A stretch of 64,000 nt of DNA. Source: Gammaproteobacteria bacterium (GTDB lineage: Bacteria; Pseudomonadota; Gammaproteobacteria; Nevskiales; Nevskiaceae). The translations under genes and the position numbers were made by a program. The notes below the pieces were generated by a model, which was not told where the DNA came from, searched no databases, and was given only the letters and a program-made list of their open reading frames with translations. The DNA is taken from assembly GCA_026398875.1 (NCBI GenBank), contig JAPLSB010000015.1:62001-126000 (forward strand), written 5' to 3'. Positions 9,056 to 17,814 of the stretch are shown here, in pieces (position 1 is the first letter of the stretch; each line of letters begins with the position of its first letter).

Positions 9056-9146
9056 GCTGGCGGCGAGCCCTTTTGAGCCGCCAGCACAGGTTCACCCAGG
9101 GGTTGGAACATTGCCGGCGGGCCGCAAGGCCTTGCCGGTTTTTTTT
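9056..9146 (+). ncRNA. Candidate small RNA ending in an intrinsic terminator
   Basis: The first element is a perfect 9-bp stem (GCTGGCGGC, 9056-9064, with GCCGCCAGC, 9077-9085). It is followed by a single-stranded stretch and a GC-rich hairpin (9114-9138, two G-U pairs and one bulge) with a run of eight T (9139-9146). No plus-strand gene lies upstream, because the nearest gene is on the minus strand, so the terminator must serve a short transcript. I found no convincing -35/-10 pair, which limits confidence. Confidence 0.35.
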
Positions 9147-9163
9147 GCCCGCCGAAGGGCAAT

Positions 9164-9195
9164 AAAAAAGCGGCTGCGCATCGCTGCGCAGCCGC
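9164..9195 (-). terminator. Intrinsic terminator of the aldehyde dehydrogenase gene
   Basis: A perfect 11-bp stem (9170-9180 with 9185-9195, loop TCGC) followed on the minus strand by six U (9164-9169). It lies 24 bases past the stop codon. Confidence 0.9.
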
Positions 9196-9218
9196 CCGGA
9201 TCTGCCGCCGAGGCCGGA

Positions 9219-10670
9219 TCAGCCCGCCGGCAGGTAGATCGACTTCAGCTGCTGGTAGGCCGCCAGCGATTCCGGACCCATCTCGCGGCCGAGGCCGGAC
9301 GCCTTGATGCCGCCGAACGGCGAGGCGAGATCGATCATGTAGCCGTTGACGCCGATGGTGCCGGTCTGCACGCGGCGGGCAATCGCCTGGGCGCGCTTGG
9401 AATCCGACGACCAGACGGTGCCGCCAAGGCCGAACTCCGAATCGTTGGCGATCTTCACCGCTTCCTCTTCATCGCGGTACTTGATGACGCTGAGCACCGG
9501 TCCGAAGATTTCTTCCTGCGCGATCACGGCGCTGTTGTCGACGTCGGCGAACACCGTCGGCTCGACGAACCAGCCGTCGCCGACGCCCTTCGGACGGCCG
9601 CCGCCGGCGACCAGGCGCGCTTCGACCTTGCCCTTGGCGATGTAGCTTTCGACGCGGGCGCGGTGCTCGGACGAGGCCAGCGGCCCGATCTGCGTGTCCT
9701 TGTCGAGACTGCTGCCGACCTTCAGGCCCTTGGCGAGGCCGGCGATCGCGTCGACGATCTCGTCGTAGCGGCTGGCCGGGGCGAGGATGCGCGACGACAG
9801 TGCGCAGATCTGGCCGTTGTTGCCGAACGACGCGAAGTGCAGGCCCGGCAGCAGGTGTTCGATGTTGACGTCGTCGAGGATGATCGCCGCCGACTTGCCA
9901 CCGAGTTCCAGGCTGACCGGACGCAGCAGGCGGCCGCAGACTTCGGCGACCTTGCGGCCGGCGCCGGTCGAACCGGTGAACGCGACCTTGTCGATGCCCG
10001 GATGCGAGACCAGGTAGGCGCCCAGTTCGCGGCCGCCCGGCACCCAGTTGATGACACCGGCCGGCACGCCGGCTTCATGCGCGGCTTCGGCAATGATGTA
10101 GCAGTCGAGCACGGTGCCCGGCGACGGCTTCAGCACGATGGTGCAGCCGGTGGCCAGCGCGGGGCCGATCTTCATCATCGACAGCACGACCGGGAAGTTC
10201 CACGGCACGATGCCGCCGACGACACCGACCGGACCCTTGCGGATCAGCGTGTCGAAACCGAGCGGCGAAGCGCGGCGCTCTTCGACCTGCATGTTCTGGG
10301 TCAGTGCGGCGTAGTAGCGCAGCAGCGCGCAGACATAGCCGCTTTCCAGCTGCTCGGACAGCGCCAGCGGCATGCCGTTCTGGGCGCTGACGGCGCGGCT
10401 CAGGCGGTCGGCGCGCTTTTCGATCGCGTCGGCAAAGCGGTTCAGCACGGCGGCGCGGTCGGCCGGCGTGGTGTCGCCCCAGGCGCCATCGAGGGCCTTG
10501 CGGGCAGCGGCGACGGCGCGGTCGATATCGGCTTCGCCGCCTTCCGGCACGTTGCCGATCGACAGGCCGGTGTTGGCGCCGATGACGTCGATGCGGGCGT
10601 CGGTCGACGGCTTGACCCAGTCGCCATCGATGTAAAAGGTGTCGTGCTTGGTGTTCTCGTCCAGCGACAT
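9219..10670 (-). CDS. NAD(P)-dependent aldehyde dehydrogenase
   Basis: A 483-residue member of the ALDH superfamily, oxidising an aldehyde to the carboxylic acid. Visible motifs are PWNFPVVLSMMKIGPALATG, the general base in ELGGKSAAIILDD, the catalytic Cys in FGNNGQICALSSR, and EEIFGPVLSV. The sequence does not reveal the substrate; aliphatic or aromatic aldehydes are possible. It is monocistronic, with its own terminator and an operator-like palindrome upstream. The start at 10670 has GGAGAGGAG just upstream; a longer frame to 10730 runs through that site. Confidence 0.93.
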   Translation of the reverse strand: MSLDENTKHDTFYIDGDWVKPSTDARIDVIGANTGLSIGNVPEGGEADIDRAVAAARKALDGAWGDTTPADRAAVLNRFADAIEKRADRLSRAVSAQNGMPLALSEQLESGYVCALLRYYAALTQNMQVEERRASPLGFDTLIRKGPVGVVGGIVPWNFPVVLSMMKIGPALATGCTIVLKPSPGTVLDCYIIAEAAHEAGVPAGVINWVPGGRELGAYLVSHPGIDKVAFTGSTGAGRKVAEVCGRLLRPVSLELGGKSAAIILDDVNIEHLLPGLHFASFGNNGQICALSSRILAPASRYDEIVDAIAGLAKGLKVGSSLDKDTQIGPLASSEHRARVESYIAKGKVEARLVAGGGRPKGVGDGWFVEPTVFADVDNSAVIAQEEIFGPVLSVIKYRDEEEAVKIANDSEFGLGGTVWSSDSKRAQAIARRVQTGTIGVNGYMIDLASPFGGIKASGLGREMGPESLAAYQQLKSIYLPAG

Positions 10671-10754
10671 GAGCGTCTCCTCTCCTGGCGTGCTGCCGTT
10701 TTTTGGGGTTTCGCAGCAGCGTCGGCGCACCTGTTACCGGCCGGGCTGCTGGAA

Positions 10755-10778
10755 ATTTAGTATGGCACGTTACTAAAT
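10755..10778. promoter_or_regulatory. Operator-like palindrome upstream of the aldehyde dehydrogenase gene
   Basis: A perfect inverted repeat, ATTTAGTA / TACTAAAT, with an 8-base spacer lies 85 bases upstream of the aldehyde dehydrogenase start. It is AT-rich in an otherwise GC-rich gap. Size and symmetry fit a TetR-type repressor site. No candidate regulator gene is adjacent. Confidence 0.5.
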
Positions 10779-10834
10779 AGTCGCCGGCATTTGCACCGGT
10801 CTTTTGGCGGGGTGTCGCGATCGGGGACGGATCG

Positions 10835-13549
10835 TCAGGTGACGCGCTGGCGGGCCCGGATTTCGGCGATCAGACCTTTCAGCTCCGGCACGCAGGAGCC
10901 GCAGTTGGTGCCGCAGCTCAGCTGCTTGCCGAGTTCGGCCGGCGTTTCGGCGCCGGCCCGGATCGCGGCCTCGATGGTCTTGCGACCGACGCCGAAGCAC
11001 GCGCAGACGGTAGCGCCGGCATCCTCGCTGCGCGCCGGGGGCTCGCCGATCAGCAAGCCGATGCGATCGGCCGGTTCGAGCTGCGCCTTGCCGAACAGGC
11101 TCGACAGCCAGGCGCGTGACGGCAGATCCGGCCGCGGCGAGACATGCAGGCAGGCCTGCAGCCGCCCATCGACCAGATGGGCAGCGCGGAACACGCCGGC
11201 GGCCACGTCCTCGTATTCGAGCCAGTCGGCGTCCGCTGCGCTGACGCCAAGCATTGCGCGGGCGCGCGTCGGCCAGTCGCCATCGCTGCGCCGCCCGGCC
11301 AGTTCGTGGCGGCTGCAGCCGTCGCCGGCGATCCGCGTCCACCACGCCGCGTCGGCGACCAGCTCCGCCGCGTCATCGCTGCGGCTCAGCGCAAAGCCAT
11401 GCCAGGCGACCGCGAACGGCTCGACCTTGACTGGCGTGTGCTTGAACTCGGGCTCGCCTGACAACGGGTCGACCAGGGGATTGACCAGCGCGCCGACGCG
11501 CGCATCGGACGCGAACCGGTCGCTCCAGTGAATCGGCACGAACACGCTGCCGCGCGGCATCTCGCCGGACAGGCGCACGCGCAGCACGCAATCGCCGTGT
11601 CGTGACGAGACGCGGGCCAGTTCCTGTTCGCGCACGCCGCACAGCAGCGCGTCCTGCGGGTGCAGATCGACGAACGGCTCGGCGACATGTGTGGCCAGAC
11701 GGGCGCTCAGCCCGGTGCGCGTCATCGTGTGCCAGTGATCGCGGACGCGGCCGGTATTCAGCACCAGCGGATAGTCGTCGTCGACCCGGCCGGCCGGCGC
11801 CTGCGGCGCGGTCGGCACGAAGCGGGCGCGGCGATCCGGCGTGTAGTAGCGGCCATCGGCGAACGGAGTCGGGCTGGCGTCGACGGCAACCGGCCAGCGC
11901 GTCGGCATCAGCGCGTCATAAGCCGAAGCGCCGAGGCCGACCAGCCCGGACAGATTCAGATAGCGCGGCGCTTCGGCGTCCGCGTTTCCGGATGCGGTCA
12001 GTCGTGCGTGCTCGTCGAAGATCTCGTGCGCCGACGTGTACGGAAACTGCGCGCCGAAGCCCCAGCGCCGCGCCACTTCGGACAGCGCCCACCAGTCCGG
12101 CCGCGCTTCGCCGATCGCCGGCAGGAAGGCGCGCTGGCGGCTGATGCAGCGTTCCGAATTGGTCACCGTGCCGTCCTTCTCGCCCCAGCCCTGGGCCGGC
12201 AGCAGCAGGTGCGCGAACGCGGTGGTATCGGTGTCGGCCATCACGTCGGACACCACCACCAGCTCGCATTTCGCCAGTGCCCGCTTGACCTTGTCGGCAT
12301 CGGGCAGGCTGACCACCGGGTTGGTCGCCATGATCCACACCGCTTTCACGCGTCCGGCGTCGATGGCATCGAACAGATCGACTGCCTTCAGCCCCGGCTG
12401 GTCGGCAATGCGCGGCGCCTGCCAGAAGTCCTGCACACGGGCACGGTGATCCGGCTGGTCGAGATCGAGATGGGCCGCCAGCATGTTCGACAGCCCGCCG
12501 ACTTCGCGGCCGCCCATCGCGTTCGGCTGGCCGGTGATCGAGAACGGCCCGGCGCCTGGCTTGCCGATGCGGCCGGTGGCCAGATGGCAGTTGATGATCG
12601 CGTTGACCTTGTCGGTGCCGCTGGATGACTGGTTGACGCCCATCGAGAACGCCGTGATCACGCGTTCGCTGCGCGCGAACAGCTGGCAGAACGCGGTCAG
12701 CGCGCCGAGATCGAGCTTGCAGGCGGCGGCCACCGAGCGCAGATCGCCGGCGGTGTTGTCGGCGATCGCTTGTGCTCGTGCGAAGCCGCTGGTGTGTGCG
12801 TCGACGAAGGCGGTGTCGATGACGCCATGCTGATGCAGGTAGCTCAGCAGGCCATTGAACAGCCAGACATCGCTGCCCGGACGGATCGGCAGATGCAGGT
12901 CGGCCATTTCGCTGGTCGCGGTGCGGCGCGGGTCGATCACCACCAGCTTCATGGCCGGATTGCGCTCGCGCGCCGCGAGCAGCCGCTGGAACAGGATCGG
13001 ATGACACCAGGCGGTGTTCGAGCCGACCAGCACGACCAGCTCGGCCTGTTCCAGATCGTCGTACGACACCGGCACGATGTCCTCGCCGAACGCCCGCTTG
13101 TGGCCGGCCACCGCCGACGACATGCAGAGCCGCGAGTTGGTGTCGATGTTGGCGGTGCCGACAAAGCCTTTCACCAGCTTGTTGGCAACGTAGTAGTCCT
13201 CGGTCAGCAGCTGGCCGGAGACATACCAGGCCACGGCATCGGGGCCATGCTGGTCGACGATTCGGCGGAAGCCATCGGCGACCGCATCGAGCGCGTCCGA
13301 CCACGACAGCCGCTGCAGCGCGCCGGCGACGCGCCTGGCCGGAAAGCGCAGCCGACCGGTCGGTACCACCGTTTCCGCCAGTGCTGCGCCCTTCACGCAC
13401 AGGCGGCCGAGGTTGGTCGGGTGCTGCGGATCGCCGGCCACGGTCACCACGCCGGAGGTATTGGTCCGCGCCAGCACGCCGCAGCCGGTGCCGCAGTACG
13501 GACAGGTGCTGGCGATGGCCTGTGGCTCGGACAGCCTTGCGTCGATCAT
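10835..13549 (-). CDS. nasA: Assimilatory nitrate reductase, catalytic subunit
   Basis: A 904-residue cytoplasmic molybdopterin oxidoreductase reducing nitrate to nitrite. The N-terminus has the 4Fe-4S motif CPYCGTGCG plus the fourth Cys in RLCVKG. The central part has NSRLCMSSAVAGHKRAFG, in which Cys is the expected Mo ligand, and GQPNAMGGREVGG, diagnostic for NasA-type enzymes. The extreme C-terminus (about 840-895) adds a BFD-type 2Fe-2S domain with CACFGVG and SCGTNCGSC. That domain is typical of NADH-linked NasA enzymes that receive electrons from an FAD partner, which fits the nasB gene immediately upstream. It is the last gene of the narK-nirB-nirD-nasB-nasA operon. Confidence 0.95.
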   Translation of the reverse strand: MIDARLSEPQAIASTCPYCGTGCGVLARTNTSGVVTVAGDPQHPTNLGRLCVKGAALAETVVPTGRLRFPARRVAGALQRLSWSDALDAVADGFRRIVDQHGPDAVAWYVSGQLLTEDYYVANKLVKGFVGTANIDTNSRLCMSSAVAGHKRAFGEDIVPVSYDDLEQAELVVLVGSNTAWCHPILFQRLLAARERNPAMKLVVIDPRRTATSEMADLHLPIRPGSDVWLFNGLLSYLHQHGVIDTAFVDAHTSGFARAQAIADNTAGDLRSVAAACKLDLGALTAFCQLFARSERVITAFSMGVNQSSSGTDKVNAIINCHLATGRIGKPGAGPFSITGQPNAMGGREVGGLSNMLAAHLDLDQPDHRARVQDFWQAPRIADQPGLKAVDLFDAIDAGRVKAVWIMATNPVVSLPDADKVKRALAKCELVVVSDVMADTDTTAFAHLLLPAQGWGEKDGTVTNSERCISRQRAFLPAIGEARPDWWALSEVARRWGFGAQFPYTSAHEIFDEHARLTASGNADAEAPRYLNLSGLVGLGASAYDALMPTRWPVAVDASPTPFADGRYYTPDRRARFVPTAPQAPAGRVDDDYPLVLNTGRVRDHWHTMTRTGLSARLATHVAEPFVDLHPQDALLCGVREQELARVSSRHGDCVLRVRLSGEMPRGSVFVPIHWSDRFASDARVGALVNPLVDPLSGEPEFKHTPVKVEPFAVAWHGFALSRSDDAAELVADAAWWTRIAGDGCSRHELAGRRSDGDWPTRARAMLGVSAADADWLEYEDVAAGVFRAAHLVDGRLQACLHVSPRPDLPSRAWLSSLFGKAQLEPADRIGLLIGEPPARSEDAGATVCACFGVGRKTIEAAIRAGAETPAELGKQLSCGTNCGSCVPELKGLIAEIRARQRVT

Positions 13550-13583
13550 CGAATCGCCATCATCAGTTTGGAGCGGGCAGGCA

Positions 13584-14804
13584 TCAGGCCAGCGCGGGTT
13601 CGCAGTAGGCGCGACCGAACAGCAGGCGCTGGCGCAGGCCGCCGATATCGCGGCGCTGCTGCATCAGTTCGAAGTACCACGGGCCGTCTGCGACATCGCC
13701 ATAGAGCACCACGCCGATGATCCGGTTGCCCCTCAGGACCAGCCGCTTGTAGACGCCGCGAGCGCGGTCGCGCAGCACCAGGTCTTCGCTGTCGGTGCCG
13801 CCGATGAAGTCGCCGGCCGAATACAGATCGATGCCGGTGACTTTCAATCGGGTGGCCGTCACCGAACCGCCATAGCGGCGATGCCCGAAGCCGGCCAGAT
13901 GGGCCGCGCAGACGCGGGCCTGCTCCCACAGCGGCGCCACCAGTCCATAGACGTGCTTGCGGTGCTGCACGCATTCGCCGACGGCGTAGACGCGCGGATC
14001 GGTGACGGTCTGCAGGTTGTCGTCGACGACGATCGCGCGCTCGACATGCAGACCCGCGGCCCGGGCCAGATCGACGTTCGGCCGGATGCCGACCGCCATC
14101 ACCACGAGGTCCGCCGCGACCTCGCTGCCATCGTTGAAGCGCACTGCAGTGGCACGGCCGTCGCCGATGATTTCCGCGGTATCGGCTTCGAGCAGGAAGC
14201 GCATGCCGCGCTGCTCCAGCGCCGCCTTCAGCAGTTTGGCCGCCGACTGATCGAGTTGCCGCTCCATCAGCCGATCCATCACGTGGACGACGGTCACCGT
14301 CATGCCCTGGCGCAACAGACCGTTGGCCGCTTCCAGGCCCAGCAGGCCGCCGCCGATGACCACCGCGTGACGATGGCTGCGGGCGGCGTCGAGCATGGCT
14401 TCGACATCGTGAATGTCGCGGAAGGCGATCACGCCGGGCAGCTGGTGGCCGGGTACGGGAATGATGAAGGGCTTGGAGCCGGTGGCGATCAGCAGGCGGT
14501 CGTAGGGCACTTGCAGACCGTCGAGTGCAGTGACCACGCGGCGCGCACGGTCGATCGCGACGACCGGGTTGCCGGTGTACAGCAGGATGCCGTGCTTCGC
14601 GTACCAGGCACGGTCGTGAGTGACGATGTCCTCGAAGCGTTTTTCGCCAGCCAGCACCGGCGACAGCAGGATGCGGTTGTAGTTGCCGTGCGGCTCGGCG
14701 CCGAACACGGTGATCTGATGCTGATCGCCATCGAGCTTCAGCAGTTCCTCGACGGTGCGGATGGCCGACATGCCATTGCCGATCACCACCAGCCGCTGCT
14801 TCAT
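13584..14804 (-). CDS. nasB: FAD-dependent NADH oxidoreductase subunit of nitrate reductase
   Basis: A 406-residue pyridine-nucleotide:disulfide oxidoreductase-type flavoprotein, similar to the N-terminal half of NirB but with no iron-sulfur or sirohaem part. It shows an N-terminal FAD-binding VVIGNGMSAIRTVEELL, a second Rossmann motif AVVIGGGLLGLEAANGL for NADH, and the VYAVGEC motif. Its position between nirD and nasA, and its length, fit the electron-transfer subunit that passes electrons from NADH to NasA. 34 bases separate it from nasA. An alternative reading, a rubredoxin-type reductase, is less likely given the context. Confidence 0.85.
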   Translation of the reverse strand: MKQRLVVIGNGMSAIRTVEELLKLDGDQHQITVFGAEPHGNYNRILLSPVLAGEKRFEDIVTHDRAWYAKHGILLYTGNPVVAIDRARRVVTALDGLQVPYDRLLIATGSKPFIIPVPGHQLPGVIAFRDIHDVEAMLDAARSHRHAVVIGGGLLGLEAANGLLRQGMTVTVVHVMDRLMERQLDQSAAKLLKAALEQRGMRFLLEADTAEIIGDGRATAVRFNDGSEVAADLVVMAVGIRPNVDLARAAGLHVERAIVVDDNLQTVTDPRVYAVGECVQHRKHVYGLVAPLWEQARVCAAHLAGFGHRRYGGSVTATRLKVTGIDLYSAGDFIGGTDSEDLVLRDRARGVYKRLVLRGNRIIGVVLYGDVADGPWYFELMQQRRDIGGLRQRLLFGRAYCEPALA

Positions 14805-14853
14805 GCGCAGCCTCTGACTGCACAGGCATTGCCGGCACCGATGCGCGGCCTGA

Positions 14854-15219
14854 TCACGAGGCTCGCACCATGATCAAGCCGTCATCGCCACAGGTGACAG
14901 CCCAGGCCTTCACCGACCAGGCGTCGTCTTCAAGACAACGGCCGCTGCGCAGGCACAGATGGTTCTTGTAGATCGGTGACGCGACGACCAGCACCGGGCC
15001 GGTTTCTGTACTCAGTTCGCCGATCAAGCCGCGGCTCAGCACGTTGGCTTGCGAGCGGACATCGAAGTTGTCCAGCGCGAAGATGCCGTCTTCCGTGCCA
15101 TCCGGGGCGACGACCCGAAACACCGCAACCTGCGCGCTGCCGACCTTCGCGGCGACGCCGGTGTTCGGCACGATGTCGTCGCGATGGCAGATGAAGGTCC
15201 AGTGCGCGGCTTCGGTCAT
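14854..15219 (-). CDS. nirD: Nitrite reductase [NAD(P)H] small subunit
   Basis: A 121-residue Rieske-fold protein. It follows the NirD pattern, with IFALDNFDVRSQANVLSRGL and the NHLCLRSGRCLEDD segment. As in other NirD proteins, the Cys-x-His iron-sulfur ligands of true Rieske proteins are absent, so it is presumed structural. It overlaps the nirB stop by four bases (ATGA), as expected for subunits made in proportion. Confidence 0.93.
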   Translation of the reverse strand: MTEAAHWTFICHRDDIVPNTGVAAKVGSAQVAVFRVVAPDGTEDGIFALDNFDVRSQANVLSRGLIGELSTETGPVLVVASPIYKNHLCLRSGRCLEDDAWSVKAWAVTCGDDGLIMVRAS

Positions 15220-17780
15220 GGCGTCACCGCCGGTTTTTTTTCCAGCGCCGATTTCGGGCGGATCTGGCCGCGTTCGTCGACGAACTGGATGTTGCTGTCA
15301 GCCTCGTCGGCGTTCACGAAATGCTTGAAGCGCTTCAGCGTTTCCGGCGTGGTGATGGCTTTCTTCCACTCGCATTCATAGGTTTCGACCTGACGCGCCA
15401 TGTCGGCTTCCAGTTCGGCGCAAAGCCCCAGGCTGTCTTCGATCACCACTTGCTTGACGTAGCCGAGGCCGCCTTCGAGGTTTTCGATCCAGGTTGCAGT
15501 GCGCTGCAGACGATCGCCGGTGCGGATGTAGAACATCAGGAAACGGTCGATCAGCTTGATCAGCGTTTCGTCATCGATGTCGCTGGCCAGCAGTTCGGCG
15601 TGGCGCGGCTTCATGCCGCCATTGCCGGCAACGTACAGATTCCAGCCTTTTTCGGTGGCGATCACGCCCACGTCCTTGCTTTGCGCTTCGGCGCATTCGC
15701 GGGTGCAGCCGCTGACCGCCATCTTGATCTTGTGCGGGCTGCGCAGGCCGCGATAGCGCTCCTCGATGCGGATCGCCATCGTCACCGAGTCCTGCACGCC
15801 GTAGCGGCACCAGGTGCTGCCGACGCAGGACTTCACGGTACGCAGGGACTTGCCATAGGCATGGCCGGACTCGAAACCGGCGGCAACCAAGGCACCCCAG
15901 ATCGCCGGCAACTGCTCGACTCTTGCGCCGAACAGATCGATGCGCTGGCCGCCGGTTATCTTGGTGTAGAGCCCGAAGTCCTTGGCCACCTGGCCGATGA
16001 CGATCAGCTTGTCCGGCGTGATCTCGCCGCCGGGGATTCGCGGCACCACCGAATAGCTGCCGTCCTTCTGGATGTTGGCGAGGTAGTAGTCGTTGGTGTC
16101 CTGCACCGAGGCGTGCTTCGGCTTGAGCACATGCTCGTTCCAGCAGCTGGCGAGGATCGAGGCGACTGCCGGCTTGCAGACATCGCAGCCGCGGCCCCGG
16201 CCATGAGCAAGGATGGTTTCGTCGAAGGTCTTCTGGCCGCCCACTTTCACCAGATGGAACAGCGCCTGGCGCGAGTGCGCGAAGTGCTCGCACAGATGGT
16301 TCAGCACCAGCACGCCGCTCTTCTTCAGCTCGGCATCGAGCACCTGCTTGACCAGCGGCAGACAGCCGCCGCACGAGGTCGCGGCCTTGGTGCACTTCTT
16401 CAAGGCGCCGAGGCTGGTCGCACCGCCGTCGATCGCCGCGCACAGATCGCCCTTCGACACGTTGTTGCACGAGCAGATCGACGCCGTTGCCGGCAGCAGA
16501 TCAACGCCCAGACCCTTCGCGCCACCGTCGACCGACGGCAGGATCAGCGACTCCGGTTGTGCCGGCAGCGGGATGCCGTTCAGCGCCATCTGCAGCAGGC
16601 TGCCGTAATCGCTGGCGTCGCCGACCAGCACCGCGCCGAGCAAGGTCTTGGCATCGCTCGATACCACCAGCTTCTTGTAGATGCCGGCGACGTCATCGCT
16701 GAACAGGTAGTTGAGGCTGCCGGGGGTGGCGCCCTGCGCATCGCCGATCGAGGCGACGTCGATGCCGAGCAGCTTGAGCTTGGTGCTCATGTCGGCACCG
16801 TTGAATTCCGGCACCTGCTTGAGCCCCTCTCCCCCCGCCCCTGTCCCGAGGGAAGAGGGGAGAAGACGAACTTGCGCTGCCACCAGGCGCGCCATGTCGT
16901 AACCGGGCGCGACCAGGCCGAAGATCTTGCCTTGCCACAGCGCGCATTCGCCGATCGCCCAGATGTCCGGATCGGAGGTCTTGCACAGGTTGTCGATCAG
17001 GATGCCGCCGCGCTCGCCGCGCATCAGGCCGGCGTTGCGTGCCAGTTCGTCACGCGGCCGGATGCCGGCGCTGAACACGATCATGTCGGTCAGCAGCTGC
17101 GAGCCGTCGGCGAACTTCATCGCGTGCCGGCCACCGACGCCGACACCGCCGCCATCGACGATTTCGAGCGTGTTCTTGCCAGTGTGCACCTGCACACCCA
17201 TCGCTTCGATCTTGCGGCGCAGCAGCCGGCCGCCCATGTCGTCGACCTGCACGGTCATCAGGCGCGGCGCGAATTCGACGACGTGGGTATCCAGGCCCAT
17301 GTCTTTCAGCGCCTTCGCGCATTCCAGCCCGAGCAGGCCGCCACCGACGACCACGCCGATCCTCGATTTCGCGCCCCAGTCGCGCATCGCTTCAAGGTCT
17401 TCGATGGTCCGGTAGACCAGGCAGCCGTCACGATCGCGGCCGGTCACCGCCGGCACGAACGGATACGAGCCGGTGGCCAGCACGATGCGGTCGTAGGGCA
17501 CCCGTTCGCCATTGGCGAGCACGACCTGCTTCGCTGCGCGGTCGATATCGACGGCCTTGGCGTTGAGCTTCAGCGTGAGGTTCGGCTGCTCGAAAAAGCC
17601 GGGGCTGACCAGCGACAGATCGTCGGCGGTCTTGCCGCTGAAGAATTCCGACAGATGCACACGGTCGTAGGCCGGGCGTGGCTCTTCGCAGAGCACGGTG
17701 ATGTGCAGATCCGGCGTGCCGGCCAGTTCTTCGAGCAGCTTGTGGCCGACCATGCCATTGCCGATGACAACAAGCTTCAT
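15216..17780 (-). CDS. nirB: Nitrite reductase [NAD(P)H] large subunit
   Basis: An 854-residue enzyme that reduces nitrite to ammonia in the cytoplasm. The order is FAD domain (VVIGNGMVGHKLLEEL), NADH domain (VVVGGGLLGLECAKAL), BFD 2Fe-2S domain (CSCNNVSKGDLC, SCGGCLPL), then sirohaem and 4Fe-4S domain with CVGSTWC and SGCTREC. Full length and active-site motifs are intact. Compared with E. coli NirB recalled from memory, about 15 extra residues occur near 305-320, encoded by an in-frame palindromic repeat (see separate entry). It follows narK by 34 bases. Confidence 0.96.
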   Translation of the reverse strand: MKLVVIGNGMVGHKLLEELAGTPDLHITVLCEEPRPAYDRVHLSEFFSGKTADDLSLVSPGFFEQPNLTLKLNAKAVDIDRAAKQVVLANGERVPYDRIVLATGSYPFVPAVTGRDRDGCLVYRTIEDLEAMRDWGAKSRIGVVVGGGLLGLECAKALKDMGLDTHVVEFAPRLMTVQVDDMGGRLLRRKIEAMGVQVHTGKNTLEIVDGGGVGVGGRHAMKFADGSQLLTDMIVFSAGIRPRDELARNAGLMRGERGGILIDNLCKTSDPDIWAIGECALWQGKIFGLVAPGYDMARLVAAQVRLLPSSLGTGAGGEGLKQVPEFNGADMSTKLKLLGIDVASIGDAQGATPGSLNYLFSDDVAGIYKKLVVSSDAKTLLGAVLVGDASDYGSLLQMALNGIPLPAQPESLILPSVDGGAKGLGVDLLPATASICSCNNVSKGDLCAAIDGGATSLGALKKCTKAATSCGGCLPLVKQVLDAELKKSGVLVLNHLCEHFAHSRQALFHLVKVGGQKTFDETILAHGRGRGCDVCKPAVASILASCWNEHVLKPKHASVQDTNDYYLANIQKDGSYSVVPRIPGGEITPDKLIVIGQVAKDFGLYTKITGGQRIDLFGARVEQLPAIWGALVAAGFESGHAYGKSLRTVKSCVGSTWCRYGVQDSVTMAIRIEERYRGLRSPHKIKMAVSGCTRECAEAQSKDVGVIATEKGWNLYVAGNGGMKPRHAELLASDIDDETLIKLIDRFLMFYIRTGDRLQRTATWIENLEGGLGYVKQVVIEDSLGLCAELEADMARQVETYECEWKKAITTPETLKRFKHFVNADEADSNIQFVDERGQIRPKSALEKKPAVTP
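16822..16865. repeat. Palindromic unit inserted in frame within nirB
   Basis: A C-rich arm (CCCCTCTCCC) and a G-rich arm (GGGAAGAGGGG) flank a short spacer inside the coding sequence. On the gene strand this encodes the low-similarity residues RLLPSSLGTGAGGEGLK, between the conserved LVAAQV and the conserved PEFNGADMSTKL. It resembles the CCCCTCTCCC...GGGAGAGGGG palindromic units scattered in intergenic DNA of many proteobacteria. No second copy was noticed in this window. Confidence 0.7.
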
Positions 17781-17814
17781 GCGGGTACTCCCTGGATCCT
17801 GAAGGTCATCGGGT

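Larger units (their letters stand above)
8871..9218. other. Intergenic region with two terminators and a candidate small RNA
   Basis: 348 bases without a protein gene. It contains the terminator of the aldehyde dehydrogenase gene on the minus strand, and two hairpins plus a U8 tract read on the plus strand that no plus-strand gene explains; both are listed separately. The left third should hold the promoter of the 8520-8870 gene. Confidence 0.6.

Noticed and set aside
8999-9110. A possible tRNA-like element around GGTTCACCCAGG
   Set aside because: No acceptor stem, anticodon arm or complete T arm can be built around it.
15228-15245. A T8 run near the end of nirB that could look like a terminator
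   Set aside because: It lies within the nirB coding sequence (Lys-Lys codons on the minus strand), and no stable hairpin precedes it.
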